64,000 nucleotides of DNA from contig NZ_LT707064.1 in NCBI RefSeq assembly GCF_900156465.1, positions 4,913,001-4,977,000 on the forward strand, read 5' to 3'. A program made the translations under genes and the position numbers. The stretch comes from Pseudomonas sp. 7SR1 (lineage in GTDB: Bacteria > Pseudomonadota > Gammaproteobacteria > Pseudomonadales > Pseudomonadaceae). Positions 9,517 to 18,225 of this stretch are shown one piece after another (positions within the stretch are counted from its first letter, which is position 1; each line of letters begins with the position of its first letter). The notes under the pieces were generated by a model. The model had not been told where the DNA came from. It searched no databases and saw only the letters and a program-made list of their open reading frames with translations.

Positions 9517-9517
9517 G

Positions 9518-10849
9518 TCAGTCCTCGATCAACGAACGGGCAAATGCATTGCTGGCGGGCTGCATCAAGTACTGCAACAGCGTCCGCTCCCCGGTATTGA
9601 GCAGCACTTCGACCGGCATGCCCGGCACCAGGGTTAGGCTGCCCAGCGTGCGACGCCCATTGTCTGTCAGCGCCACCCGCGCCAGGTAGTAGGCCGCACC
9701 GGTGTCCTTGTTGGTCAGGCGGTCAGCGGACAGCTGCACCAGTTGCCCTTCGATCACCGGCGTGGTGCCACTCTTGAACGCACTGAAACGCATGCTCGCC
9801 AGCTTGCCGAGGGCGATGCGATCGATGTCCATGGGCGAAACCTGCGCCTCGACGATCAGTTCTTCGTTGGCCGGGACGATATCCAGCAACGCAGTGCCCG
9901 GGCTGACCACCGCGCCCAGGGTGTGCACCGTCATGCCCATGACCATGCCCGACTCAGGCGCGACGATGTCGGTGCGCTGGTCGCGGTCCTGCAGGGTGGC
10001 GAGGCGCTCGCGCAACTCATACACCTTGCTCCGTGTGTCACCCAGCAGGCCTGCCACCTCACTGGCGAAGGTTTTCTTCAATTGCAGTATCTTCAGCTTC
10101 GCTTCGTCGGCATGGACGCGTGCCTGGGCAATCCCGGACTGGCTTTCGGCGATTTCGGCCCGCAGGCGCGACAGGCTGCGTTCCTGTTCCCGCAGGCGCT
10201 GCTTGTCCACGTAGCCTTCGGCGAGCAAGGCCCGCAAATCGACAATCTCTTCTTCATAGGACGCCGCCAGCGCCTGCTTGCTGGCGATGATGTTCTTGAG
10301 TCCGCGAATCTGTTCCTCGATCTGGCCGATCGTCGTCTCTTGCAGGCCGACTTCGCCCAGAAGCGAGGTCCGTCGCGTCTGGAAGATCCGTGCTTCGCTG
10401 TCCCGAGCTTCGCGCACGCGCGGGTCGGAGGGGTCAAGGGAGTGCACGGCGACGGGCTCGGGCAGCCCGTCCCGCTCAGCTTCGAGGCGGGCCTGCAGTT
10501 CAAGCGCCGCCACCAACTGGCTGCGCATGGCTTCCATTTCCGAACGTGCCTGGGTGTTGTCCAGCACCATCAGCACATCGCCGGCTTTTACCAGGTCGCC
10601 GTCATGCACCCGCAGTTCCCGCACGATGCCGCCTTCCAGGTGCTGTACGGTCTTGCGGTAGCTCTTGACCGTGACCACCCCTGGGGCCAGTGCCGCGCTG
10701 TCCAGGGGCGCCAGGGTGGCCCAGCCGCCGAACAGGCCAAAGGTGACCAGCAGCATCAGATACCCGATGCGCCGTGCCGGAGCGTCATCGATCGGCAGTG
10801 TGGACATGTCGACGGATGAGGACTTATTGCTTGGCATAAAGGTGCTCAT
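9518..10849 (-). CDS. aprE: HlyD-family membrane fusion protein of type I secretion system
   Basis: 443 residues. An N-terminal cytoplasmic tail is followed by one membrane segment around residues 25-45, a lipoyl half (VKSYRKTVQHLEGGIVRELRVHDGDLV), a long alpha-helical coiled-coil hairpin to about residue 280, and the second lipoyl/beta-barrel region (RTDIVAPESGMVMG). This is the HlyD/AprE layout. It bridges the ABC transporter AprD to AprF in the periplasm. Its start overlaps the end of aprD by 26 bp. Internal ATGs a few codons downstream are possible alternatives. Confidence 0.9.
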   Translation of the reverse strand: MSTFMPSNKSSSVDMSTLPIDDAPARRIGYLMLLVTFGLFGGWATLAPLDSAALAPGVVTVKSYRKTVQHLEGGIVRELRVHDGDLVKAGDVLMVLDNTQARSEMEAMRSQLVAALELQARLEAERDGLPEPVAVHSLDPSDPRVREARDSEARIFQTRRTSLLGEVGLQETTIGQIEEQIRGLKNIIASKQALAASYEEEIVDLRALLAEGYVDKQRLREQERSLSRLRAEIAESQSGIAQARVHADEAKLKILQLKKTFASEVAGLLGDTRSKVYELRERLATLQDRDQRTDIVAPESGMVMGMTVHTLGAVVSPGTALLDIVPANEELIVEAQVSPMDIDRIALGKLASMRFSAFKSGTTPVIEGQLVQLSADRLTNKDTGAAYYLARVALTDNGRRTLGSLTLVPGMPVEVLLNTGERTLLQYLMQPASNAFARSLIED

Positions 10850-12569
10850 CCGCTTCTTTCGATGGGGCCGTCGCCTGCTGGGCGGCGGGGGCAGCGCCCC
10901 GCAACCGTGCCAGGACCGGGTCGCGCGGCCCGAACAGGCTCAACTCGCCCTGGTTGAGGACCAGCAGCTTGTCTACCTGCGCCAGCACACCTGAGCGGTG
11001 CGTGATGACAAACACCGTGGCACGGCTCTGCCTGAGTTTGTGCAACGCCTCGGCAAGCATTTTTTCCCCGGCGTCGTCCAGGTTGGAGTTCGGCTCATCG
11101 AGCACCACCAGGCGTGGCTCACCGTACAAGGCGCGAGCCAGGCCGATGCGTTGCCGCTGGCCACCGGACAATCCGCCGCCATTGGCGCCGATCACGGTGT
11201 CGTAGCCGTCGGGCAATTGCAGCACCAGCTCATGGACACCCGCCATGCGCGCGGCGGCGACCACTGCTGGCGCATTGGCCGGGCCAAAGCGCGAGATATT
11301 CTGGCTGATGGAGCCCTCGAACAATTCGATGTCCTGGGGCAGATAGCCGATATATTGGCCCAACTCCTCCCGGCGCCATTGGCTGATGTCTGCACCGTCC
11401 AGGCGTACGGTGCCGGCCTGGCCTGGCCAGATACCCAGCAACGCCCGGGCCAGGCTGGACTTGCCGGCGCCGCTGGGACCGATGATGCCCACCGCTTCGC
11501 CGGCGGACACCTGGAAGCTCAAGCCCCGGACAACCGGCTTGCGGCTGCCCGGCGCACTCACCGAAAGCCCCTCGACGCGAATCGCCCCTTCGGGCGCGGG
11601 TAATGACATGCGTTCTGGCTCAGCGGCCACCTCGATCAGCAGCGTCTGCAACCGGGCATATTGCGAGCGTGCTCCCAGAAAGCCTTTCCACACGCCAATC
11701 AACTGGTCGATGGGCGCCAACGCCCGCCCCAGCAGAATGGAACCGGCGATCATCATCCCCGAGGAAATTTCATGGGTAATCGTCAAATAGGCCCCCAACC
11801 CCAGCACCAGGGACTGGAGGACCTGGCGGAACGTCCTGGACACCGCGGCAATGCTCGCCGCGCGATCACTGGCCAGACTCTGCAAGGCCAGGACCCGATG
11901 GATGCGCTCGTTCCACTGCTGGCGCAGGCTGGCGAGCATGCCCATGGACTCCACCACCTCGGCATTGCGCAGGCTCTTGGCGACAAAGGCGCTGGCGACC
12001 ATCTGCTCACGATTGGCCGTCTGCAACGGCCCACGGGTCAGTTGCTCGTTGGCGAAGGCCAGTGCTCCCAGCAGCAACGCGCTCAATAGTCCCATCCAGC
12101 CGTACCAGGGGTGGAACATGAACATGACCGCCAGGTAGATCGGGATCCAGGGCGCATCGAAAAACGCAAACAGACCGTTTCCGGTCAGGAACTGGCGCAA
12201 CGCGCTCAGGTCGCTCAGCGGCTGGCCCGAAGCGTTCATCCCGCTGCTATTGAGGGCCTGCTTGAAACTGGCGTCGAACAGACGCTGGCCCAGCAGCGTG
12301 TCCAGACGCGTACTGACGCGCACCATGATCCGCGAACGAACCCACTCCAGCCCGCCCATGGTGGCCATCAGCAGCAACATGATCAGCGTCAGCATCAACA
12401 AGGTCGACAGACTGGCGCTTCCTACAGCGCGGTCATACACCTGCAACATGTAGAACGACGGAACCAGCATCAGCAGGTTGACGAAAAAACTGAAAAAACC
12501 AACGGAGAGGAAACTGCCTCTGCATACGGCAAGGGCGCCTTCCAGATCGGTCTTCGGGTGGGCTGACAT
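10824..12569 (-). CDS. aprD: Type I secretion ABC transporter (permease-ATPase fusion)
   Basis: 581 residues, the size of AprD/PrtD exporters. The first half is a six-segment transmembrane domain without an N-terminal C39 peptidase domain. The second half is the ATPase, with Walker A GPSGAGKSS near residue 365, signature [15 protein letters not shown] near 470, Walker B LVVLDEPNSNLD and the H-loop VITHR. It powers export of the RTX protease directly from cytoplasm to outside with AprE and AprF. First gene of the minus-strand operon; transcription should start in the 12570-12886 gap. Confidence 0.9.
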   Translation of the reverse strand: MSAHPKTDLEGALAVCRGSFLSVGFFSFFVNLLMLVPSFYMLQVYDRAVGSASLSTLLMLTLIMLLLMATMGGLEWVRSRIMVRVSTRLDTLLGQRLFDASFKQALNSSGMNASGQPLSDLSALRQFLTGNGLFAFFDAPWIPIYLAVMFMFHPWYGWMGLLSALLLGALAFANEQLTRGPLQTANREQMVASAFVAKSLRNAEVVESMGMLASLRQQWNERIHRVLALQSLASDRAASIAAVSRTFRQVLQSLVLGLGAYLTITHEISSGMMIAGSILLGRALAPIDQLIGVWKGFLGARSQYARLQTLLIEVAAEPERMSLPAPEGAIRVEGLSVSAPGSRKPVVRGLSFQVSAGEAVGIIGPSGAGKSSLARALLGIWPGQAGTVRLDGADISQWRREELGQYIGYLPQDIELFEGSISQNISRFGPANAPAVVAAARMAGVHELVLQLPDGYDTVIGANGGGLSGGQRQRIGLARALYGEPRLVVLDEPNSNLDDAGEKMLAEALHKLRQSRATVFVITHRSGVLAQVDKLLVLNQGELSLFGPRDPVLARLRGAAPAAQQATAPSKEADEHLYAKQ

Positions 12570-12886
12570 GGTTCGTTACCTGGGCCGGCTTGGGGCTGAC
12601 TGCAAAAACGTGGGGGACCGGTACCCGGATGCTTGTGATTTTTCAGCAGGGCACTGCCGACGCATCCGGGCAAAAAGGGTCTACGGCGGCATATCGGCGG
12701 CGGCAGATATTTCTGAAGGGGCGGCTCCCGAGGAAATCGTCAACGAATGCAAGCCGGCAGTGCTCCCCTGGACTACCCTGTCTTCAGGATGTGCTGCATT
12801 GCACATATTCATCGTGCGCAAGGCGCTGTTTCACCCACCCGGGCGACGTAGAATGGCGCCGCCTTTCATGCCTGAAGTAATCGATC
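12570..12886. other. Divergent intergenic region of 317 bp
   Basis: This region separates aprD (-) from the solute-binding protein gene (+) and must hold both promoters. No convincing -35/-10 pair, operator or small gene could be picked out by eye; short open frames here have no recognisable product. Confidence 0.4.
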
Positions 12887-13651
12887 ATGAGCCGGATCAC
12901 CTGCGTGTCGAATGCTCGCGCCAAAGTGCTTTGCCGGCTTAGCCTGTTGCTGACATTGCTGGGCTTGTGCACTGCGCATGGCGCCCCTCTGCCCATCGAA
13001 CTGCACATCCTCGATGCGCCTCCACTGACCTTCGTCGACGACCCCAAGGGGCATGGCATCGTTGGCGATATCGCCATTGAGGCGATGATCCGCGCCGGCT
13101 ATGCGGTGAAAATCCATGTCTTGCCCTGGGCCCGGGCACAAAAACATGTCAGCGAGGAGGAGGATCACCTGATCGCCCCGCTGTCGCGCATCCCCGTGCG
13201 GGAGGATCGCTTTACCTGGATCGCCCCGATCATGTCGATGGAGCGGGCGTTCTTCACCCTCGACCGGCAAGTGGCCAGCTTTGCCCAGGCCAGGGAGACC
13301 TTCCGCAAGATCGGTGTCGGCCTGGGAAGCGCCCAGGAGGCGATCCTGCGTGCCGAGGGGTTCGACGACGATCAGATCTACACGCTGACCATCGGCGACA
13401 ACCCCGCTCAGATGCTCCTGATGGGACGCATCGATGCCTGGTTCAACGGCGTCCCGGAAAGCCGCTACATCTGGCCCAAGGTGTCCGACCGCAAGCTTTT
13501 GATGAGCTCGGTGGGCAGCAGCGCCGACATCTACCTGGCCTGCTCCAGGAAGTGCTCGGCCAAGATGGTGAGAGACTTGCGCCAGGCCGTCGAAGCGATG
13601 CGCCAGGACGGCACCTTCAGCCGTGTACAGGCGATCTATCAGCCCCGGTAA
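12887..13651 (+). CDS. Periplasmic solute-binding protein, family 3
   Basis: 254 residues with an N-terminal signal peptide that ends around HGAPLP. The rest resembles bacterial extracellular solute-binding family 3: PPLTFVDD...GHGIVGDIAIEAMIRAGYAVKIHVLPWARAQ, followed by the DRFTWIAPI and GDNPAQMLLMGRIDAWF segments. Proteins of this type without adjacent permeases are common in Pseudomonas and may bind amino acids or serve as sensors. There are no transport partners nearby; downstream is mexE, 126 bp away. The ribosome site is weak (TGAAG). The ligand cannot be assigned. Confidence 0.75.
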   Translation: MSRITCVSNARAKVLCRLSLLLTLLGLCTAHGAPLPIELHILDAPPLTFVDDPKGHGIVGDIAIEAMIRAGYAVKIHVLPWARAQKHVSEEEDHLIAPLSRIPVREDRFTWIAPIMSMERAFFTLDRQVASFAQARETFRKIGVGLGSAQEAILRAEGFDDDQIYTLTIGDNPAQMLLMGRIDAWFNGVPESRYIWPKVSDRKLLMSSVGSSADIYLACSRKCSAKMVRDLRQAVEAMRQDGTFSRVQAIYQPR

Positions 13652-13678
13652 TGCCTGCGGGACCGAAGCCAGGCTTAT

Positions 13679-13702
13679 ATCATTCCGGATGATAGTTATC
13701 TT
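13679..13702 (+). promoter_or_regulatory. Candidate MexT-type LysR box upstream of mexE
   Basis: The sequence reads ATCA-N5-GATGAT-N4-ATCTT, about 76 bp before the mexE start. It resembles the MexT (LysR) box known upstream of mexE in P. aeruginosa, ATCA-N5-GTCGAT-N4-ACYAT, with differences in the second and third blocks. It is offered as a candidate site only; no mexT gene lies in the window. Confidence 0.45.
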
Positions 13703-13777
13703 TGCTTCATTCGATTCGTTCCGTTGCATCCCGCCACGCATCATCCGCCCATTCTCAATACATTGGCGGAGCTATCC

Positions 13778-15031
13778 ATGGAACATTCACTTTCAAAATT
13801 GCGTTTTCCCCTCGCACTGTTGGCAGTGCTGGTGATAAGCGCCTGTGGCAAGACTCCCGATACCGCGGCTTCCATGCCGGCCGCCAAGGTGAGTGTGGCC
13901 AAGGTGCTGGAACAACCGGTCAACGAATGGGACGAGTTCACCGGACGCCTCGAGGCACCGGAGACTGTCGAGATTCGTCCGCGGGTTTCCGGTCAGATCG
14001 ACGAAGTGGCCTTCACCGAAGGCGCGCTGGTCAAGAAAGGCGACCTGTTATTCCAGATCGATCCTCGTCCCTTCCAGGCCGAAGTCCGGCGCCTCGAGGC
14101 CCAGCTGGCCCAGGCCCGCGCCACGGCCACCCGTAGCGAGAACGAAGCCCAGCGTGGCGAACGCCTGCGTCAGAGCAATGCCATTTCCGCCGAGCTTGCT
14201 GACTCGCGCACCAGTGCCGCCGCCGAGGCCCGTGCCGCCGCAGCGGCCATCCAGGCGCAACTGGACCTGGCCAAGCTGAACCTGAGCTTCACCCGCGTCA
14301 CCGCGCCCATCAGCGGCCGCGTCAGCCGGGCGGAAATCACCGCCGGCAACCTGGTCACCGCCGACGTCACCCGGCTCACCAGCGTGGTTTCCACCGACAA
14401 GGTGTATGCCTACTTCGACGCCGACGAGCGAGTCTTCCTCAAATACACCCAACTTGCCCGCCAGGGCCAGCGCGGCCAGGCCACGCCGGTCTACATGGGC
14501 TTGTCCAACGAGGACGGCAACCCGCACCTGGGCCAGATGAACTTCATCGACAACCAGGTCAACCCGCAGACCGGCACCATCCGCGGTCGCGCCGTGTTCG
14601 ACAACAAGGACGGCGCCTATACCCCAGGCCTCTATGCCCGGCTCAAGCTGGTGGGCAGCGGCACCTACTCCGCCGTGCTGATCAACGACGAAGCCGTGGG
14701 CACCGACCTGGGCAAGAAATTCGTCCTGGTGATGGATGCCGACAACAAGCCTGCGTATCGCGCCGTCGAGCTCGGACCGAAGATCGAAGGCCTGCGCATC
14801 GTGCGCAACGGCCTGAGCAAGGACGACACCATCATCGTCAAGGGCTTGCAGCGGGTTCGCCCGGGATCGCCGGTCACACCTGAAACCATACCGATGGCCA
14901 GCGAAGAAACCCTCGCCGCCCTGGCGCAACATCGCAAAGCGCTCGAAGCCAGCAATCTGCCCCAGGTCGCGCCGTCCAAGGCGACAAACGGAACGGCGGG
15001 CAAACTGGCCGCTGCGACTCCACGCGGTTAA
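13778..15031 (+). CDS. mexE: RND efflux periplasmic adaptor MexE
   Basis: 417 residues beginning MEHSLSKLRF. It is a lipoprotein with lipobox VISAC and the lipidated cysteine at residue 23. The membrane fusion protein layout is clear: lipoyl halves (VEIRPRVSGQIDEVAFTEGALVKKGDLLFQIDPRPF and the RVTAPISGRVSRAEITAGN part) flank an alpha-hairpin, followed by the beta-barrel (GLSNEDGNPHLGQMNFIDNQVN). It connects MexF to OprN for multidrug export. The open frame extends 18 codons upstream, but the ATG at 13778 gives the proper lipoprotein signal. First gene of mexE-mexF-oprN. Confidence 0.9.
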   Translation: MEHSLSKLRFPLALLAVLVISACGKTPDTAASMPAAKVSVAKVLEQPVNEWDEFTGRLEAPETVEIRPRVSGQIDEVAFTEGALVKKGDLLFQIDPRPFQAEVRRLEAQLAQARATATRSENEAQRGERLRQSNAISAELADSRTSAAAEARAAAAAIQAQLDLAKLNLSFTRVTAPISGRVSRAEITAGNLVTADVTRLTSVVSTDKVYAYFDADERVFLKYTQLARQGQRGQATPVYMGLSNEDGNPHLGQMNFIDNQVNPQTGTIRGRAVFDNKDGAYTPGLYARLKLVGSGTYSAVLINDEAVGTDLGKKFVLVMDADNKPAYRAVELGPKIEGLRIVRNGLSKDDTIIVKGLQRVRPGSPVTPETIPMASEETLAALAQHRKALEASNLPQVAPSKATNGTAGKLAAATPRG

Positions 15032-15045
15032 GGAACTGAACCAAG

Positions 15046-18000
15046 ATGAAATTTTCCCAGTTCTTCATTTCACGGCCGATCTTCGCAGCGGTACTGTCGC
15101 TGCTGATCCTGATCGCCGGCGCCATTTCGCTGTTCCAGTTGCCGATCAGCGAATACCCTGAAGTCGTGCCGCCGACCGTGGTGGTGCGGGCCAACTTCCC
15201 GGGCGCCAACCCCAAGGTCATCGGCGAAACCGTGGCCGCTCCCCTGGAGCAGGCCATCACTGGTGTCGAGAACATGCTCTACATGTCCTCGCAGTCCACC
15301 GCCGACGGCAAGATCACCCTGACCATCACCTTCGCCCTGGGCACCGACCTGGACAACGCCCAGGTGCAGGTGCAGAACCGCGTCACCCGGACCGAGCCCA
15401 AGCTGCCGGAAGAAGTGACCCGGATCGGCATCACGGTGGACAAGGCTTCGCCCGACCTGACGATGGTCGTGCACCTGACCTCGCCGGACAAACGCTACGA
15501 CATGCTCTACCTGTCCAACTATGCCCTGCTCAACATCAAGGACGAGCTGGCACGCCTGGGCGGCGTGGGTGACGTGCAACTGTTCGGCATGGGTGACTAC
15601 TCCCTGCGGGTCTGGCTGGATCCGAACAAGACCGCCTCGCGCAACCTGACCGCCACCGACGTGGTCACCGCGATCCGCGAACAGAACCGCCAGGTGGCCG
15701 CCGGTGCCCTGGGCGCTCCGCCAGCCCCCAACGCCACGGCCTTCCAGCTTTCGGTCAACACCCAGGGGCGCCTGGTGACCGAGGAAGAGTTCGAGAACAT
15801 CATCATTCGCTCCGGCGAGAACGGAGAGATCACTCGCCTGAGAGACATCGCGCGGGTGGAACTGGGCTCCAGCCAATACGCCCTGCGCTCGCTGCTGGAC
15901 AACCAGCCGGCGGTGGCCATCCCGATCTTCCAGCGGCCAGGCTCCAACGCCATCCAGATTTCCAACGATGTTCGCGCCAAGATGGACGAATTGAAGAAGG
16001 GCTTCCCCGCCGGGATGGACTACAGCATCGTCTATGACCCGACGATCTTCGTGCGCGGCTCCATCGAAGCGGTAGTCCATACCCTCTTCGAAGCGCTGAT
16101 CCTCGTGGTGCTGGTGGTGATCCTGTTCCTGCAGACCTGGCGCGCCTCGATCATCCCTCTGGTGGCGGTACCGGTGTCGCTGATCGGTACGTTCGCCGTG
16201 ATGCATCTATTCGGCTTCTCGCTGAACGCGCTCTCGCTATTCGGCCTGGTACTGGCCATCGGTATCGTGGTGGACGACGCCATCGTGGTGGTGGAGAACG
16301 TCGAACGGAACATCGGCCTGGGCCTCACGCCCGTGGAGGCCACCAAACGCGCCATGGGCGAAGTGACCGGTCCGATCATCGCCACGGCCTTGGTACTGTG
16401 TGCGGTCTTCGTTCCCGCGGCGTTCATCAGCGGCCTGACCGGGCAGTTCTATAAGCAGTTCGCCCTGACCATCGCCATCTCCACGGTGATCTCGGCGTTC
16501 AACTCCCTGACCTTGTCACCGGCCCTGGCAGCGGTACTGCTCAAGAGCCACGACGCGCCCAAGGACCGTTTCTCCAGGTTCCTGGACCGCATCCTCGGCA
16601 GCTGGCTGTTCCGCCCGTTCAACCGCTTTTTCGACCGTGCCAGCCACAGCTACGTGGGCGCCGTGGGCCGCGTGATCCGCAGCAGCGGCATCGCCCTGTT
16701 CGTCTACGCCGGCCTGATGGTGCTGACGTTCTTCGGTTTCTCCAGCACGCCCACCGGTTTCGTGCCAGGCCAGGACAAGCAGTACCTGGTGGCCTTCGCG
16801 CAACTACCGGATGCCGCGAGCCTGGACCGCACCGAAGATGTGATCAAGCGCATGTCCGACCTGGCCCTCAAGCAACCCGGCGTCGAAAGCGCGGTGGCCT
16901 TCCCTGGCCTGTCGATCAACGGGTTCACCAACAGCCCCAATGCCGGCATCGTGTTCGTGACCCTCAAGCCTTTCGACGAGCGCAAGGACCCGAGCCAGTC
17001 GGCCGGTGCCATTGCCGGCGCCTTGAACGGGCAGTACTCGGAAATCCAGGAAGCCTATATGGCGATCTTCCCGCCGCCGCCGGTACAGGGGCTGGGTACG
17101 ATCGGTGGTTTCCGCCTGCAGATCGAGGACCGGGGCAACCTCGGTTACGACGAGCTGTACAAGGAAACCATGAACATCATCACCAAGAGCCGCAGCGTGC
17201 CGGAACTGGCCGGCCTGTTCACCAGCTACACCGTGAACGTGCCCCAGGTCGACGCCGCCATCGACCGTGAGAAAGCCAAGACCCACGGCGTGGCCGTCAG
17301 CGACATCTTCGACACCCTGCAGATCTACCTGGGTTCGCTGTATGCCAACGACTTCAACCGCTTCGGCCGTACCTACCAGGTCAACGTCCAGGCCGAGCAG
17401 CAGTTCCGTCTCGAATCGGACCAGATCGGCCAGCTCAAGGTGCGCAACAACCGTGGGGAGATGATTCCACTGGCCACCTTTATCAAGGTCAGCGATACCT
17501 CGGGGCCGGACCGCGTGATGCACTACAACGGTTTCATCACTGCGGAAATCAACGGCGCGGCCGCACCGGGCTACAGCTCCGGCCAGGCGGAAAAGGCCAT
17601 CGAGAAACTGCTCAAGGAAGAACTGCCCAACGGCATGACCTACGAGTGGACCGACCTGACCTACCAGCAGATCCTCTCGGGCAACACCGCGCTGTTCGTG
17701 TTCCCGCTCTGCGTGCTGCTGGCGTTCCTGGTGCTCGCGGCGCAGTACGAAAGCTGGAGCCTGCCGCTGGCGGTGATCCTGATCGTACCGATGACCCTGC
17801 TGTCGGCCATTACCGGAGTGATCCTGTCCGGTGGCGACAACAACATCTTTACCCAGATCGGCTTGATCGTACTGGTGGGGCTTGCATGCAAGAACGCGAT
17901 TCTGATCGTCGAGTTCGCCAAGGATAAACAGCTGGAAGGCATGAACCCGCTGGCGGCGGTCCTGGAAGCCTGCCGTCTGCGTCTGCGGCCGATCCTGATG

Positions 18001-18225
18001 ACCTCCTTCGCCTTCATCATGGGCGTGGTGCCCCTGGTGTTCTCCAGCGGCGCCGGCGCGGAAATGCGTCATGCCATGGGTGTGGCGGTGTTCTCCGGGA
18101 TGCTGGGCGTAACCTTCTTCGGCCTGCTGCTCACGCCGGTGTTCTATGTACTGATCCGCAACTTCGTCGAACGCAGCGAGGCCCGCAAGGCGGCCCGGGC
18201 TTTGAAACTGGAGGCGCAACAATGA
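15046..18225 (+). CDS. mexF: RND multidrug efflux pump MexF
   Basis: 1059 residues, full length for an HAE1-family inner membrane pump. Twelve membrane segments are interrupted by two large periplasmic loops. It starts MKFSQFFISRPIFAAVLS and has the proton-relay aspartate pair Asp410-Asp411 in GIVVDDAIVVVENVERN, plus ACKNAILIVEFAKD in the second half. MexF homologues export chloramphenicol, quinolones and quorum-signal precursors; the actual substrates here are inferred. It follows mexE by 14 bp and overlaps oprN by 4 bp (ATGA). Confidence 0.93.
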   Translation: MKFSQFFISRPIFAAVLSLLILIAGAISLFQLPISEYPEVVPPTVVVRANFPGANPKVIGETVAAPLEQAITGVENMLYMSSQSTADGKITLTITFALGTDLDNAQVQVQNRVTRTEPKLPEEVTRIGITVDKASPDLTMVVHLTSPDKRYDMLYLSNYALLNIKDELARLGGVGDVQLFGMGDYSLRVWLDPNKTASRNLTATDVVTAIREQNRQVAAGALGAPPAPNATAFQLSVNTQGRLVTEEEFENIIIRSGENGEITRLRDIARVELGSSQYALRSLLDNQPAVAIPIFQRPGSNAIQISNDVRAKMDELKKGFPAGMDYSIVYDPTIFVRGSIEAVVHTLFEALILVVLVVILFLQTWRASIIPLVAVPVSLIGTFAVMHLFGFSLNALSLFGLVLAIGIVVDDAIVVVENVERNIGLGLTPVEATKRAMGEVTGPIIATALVLCAVFVPAAFISGLTGQFYKQFALTIAISTVISAFNSLTLSPALAAVLLKSHDAPKDRFSRFLDRILGSWLFRPFNRFFDRASHSYVGAVGRVIRSSGIALFVYAGLMVLTFFGFSSTPTGFVPGQDKQYLVAFAQLPDAASLDRTEDVIKRMSDLALKQPGVESAVAFPGLSINGFTNSPNAGIVFVTLKPFDERKDPSQSAGAIAGALNGQYSEIQEAYMAIFPPPPVQGLGTIGGFRLQIEDRGNLGYDELYKETMNIITKSRSVPELAGLFTSYTVNVPQVDAAIDREKAKTHGVAVSDIFDTLQIYLGSLYANDFNRFGRTYQVNVQAEQQFRLESDQIGQLKVRNNRGEMIPLATFIKVSDTSGPDRVMHYNGFITAEINGAAAPGYSSGQAEKAIEKLLKEELPNGMTYEWTDLTYQQILSGNTALFVFPLCVLLAFLVLAAQYESWSLPLAVILIVPMTLLSAITGVILSGGDNNIFTQIGLIVLVGLACKNAILIVEFAKDKQLEGMNPLAAVLEACRLRLRPILMTSFAFIMGVVPLVFSSGAGAEMRHAMGVAVFSGMLGVTFFGLLLTPVFYVLIRNFVERSEARKAARALKLEAQQ

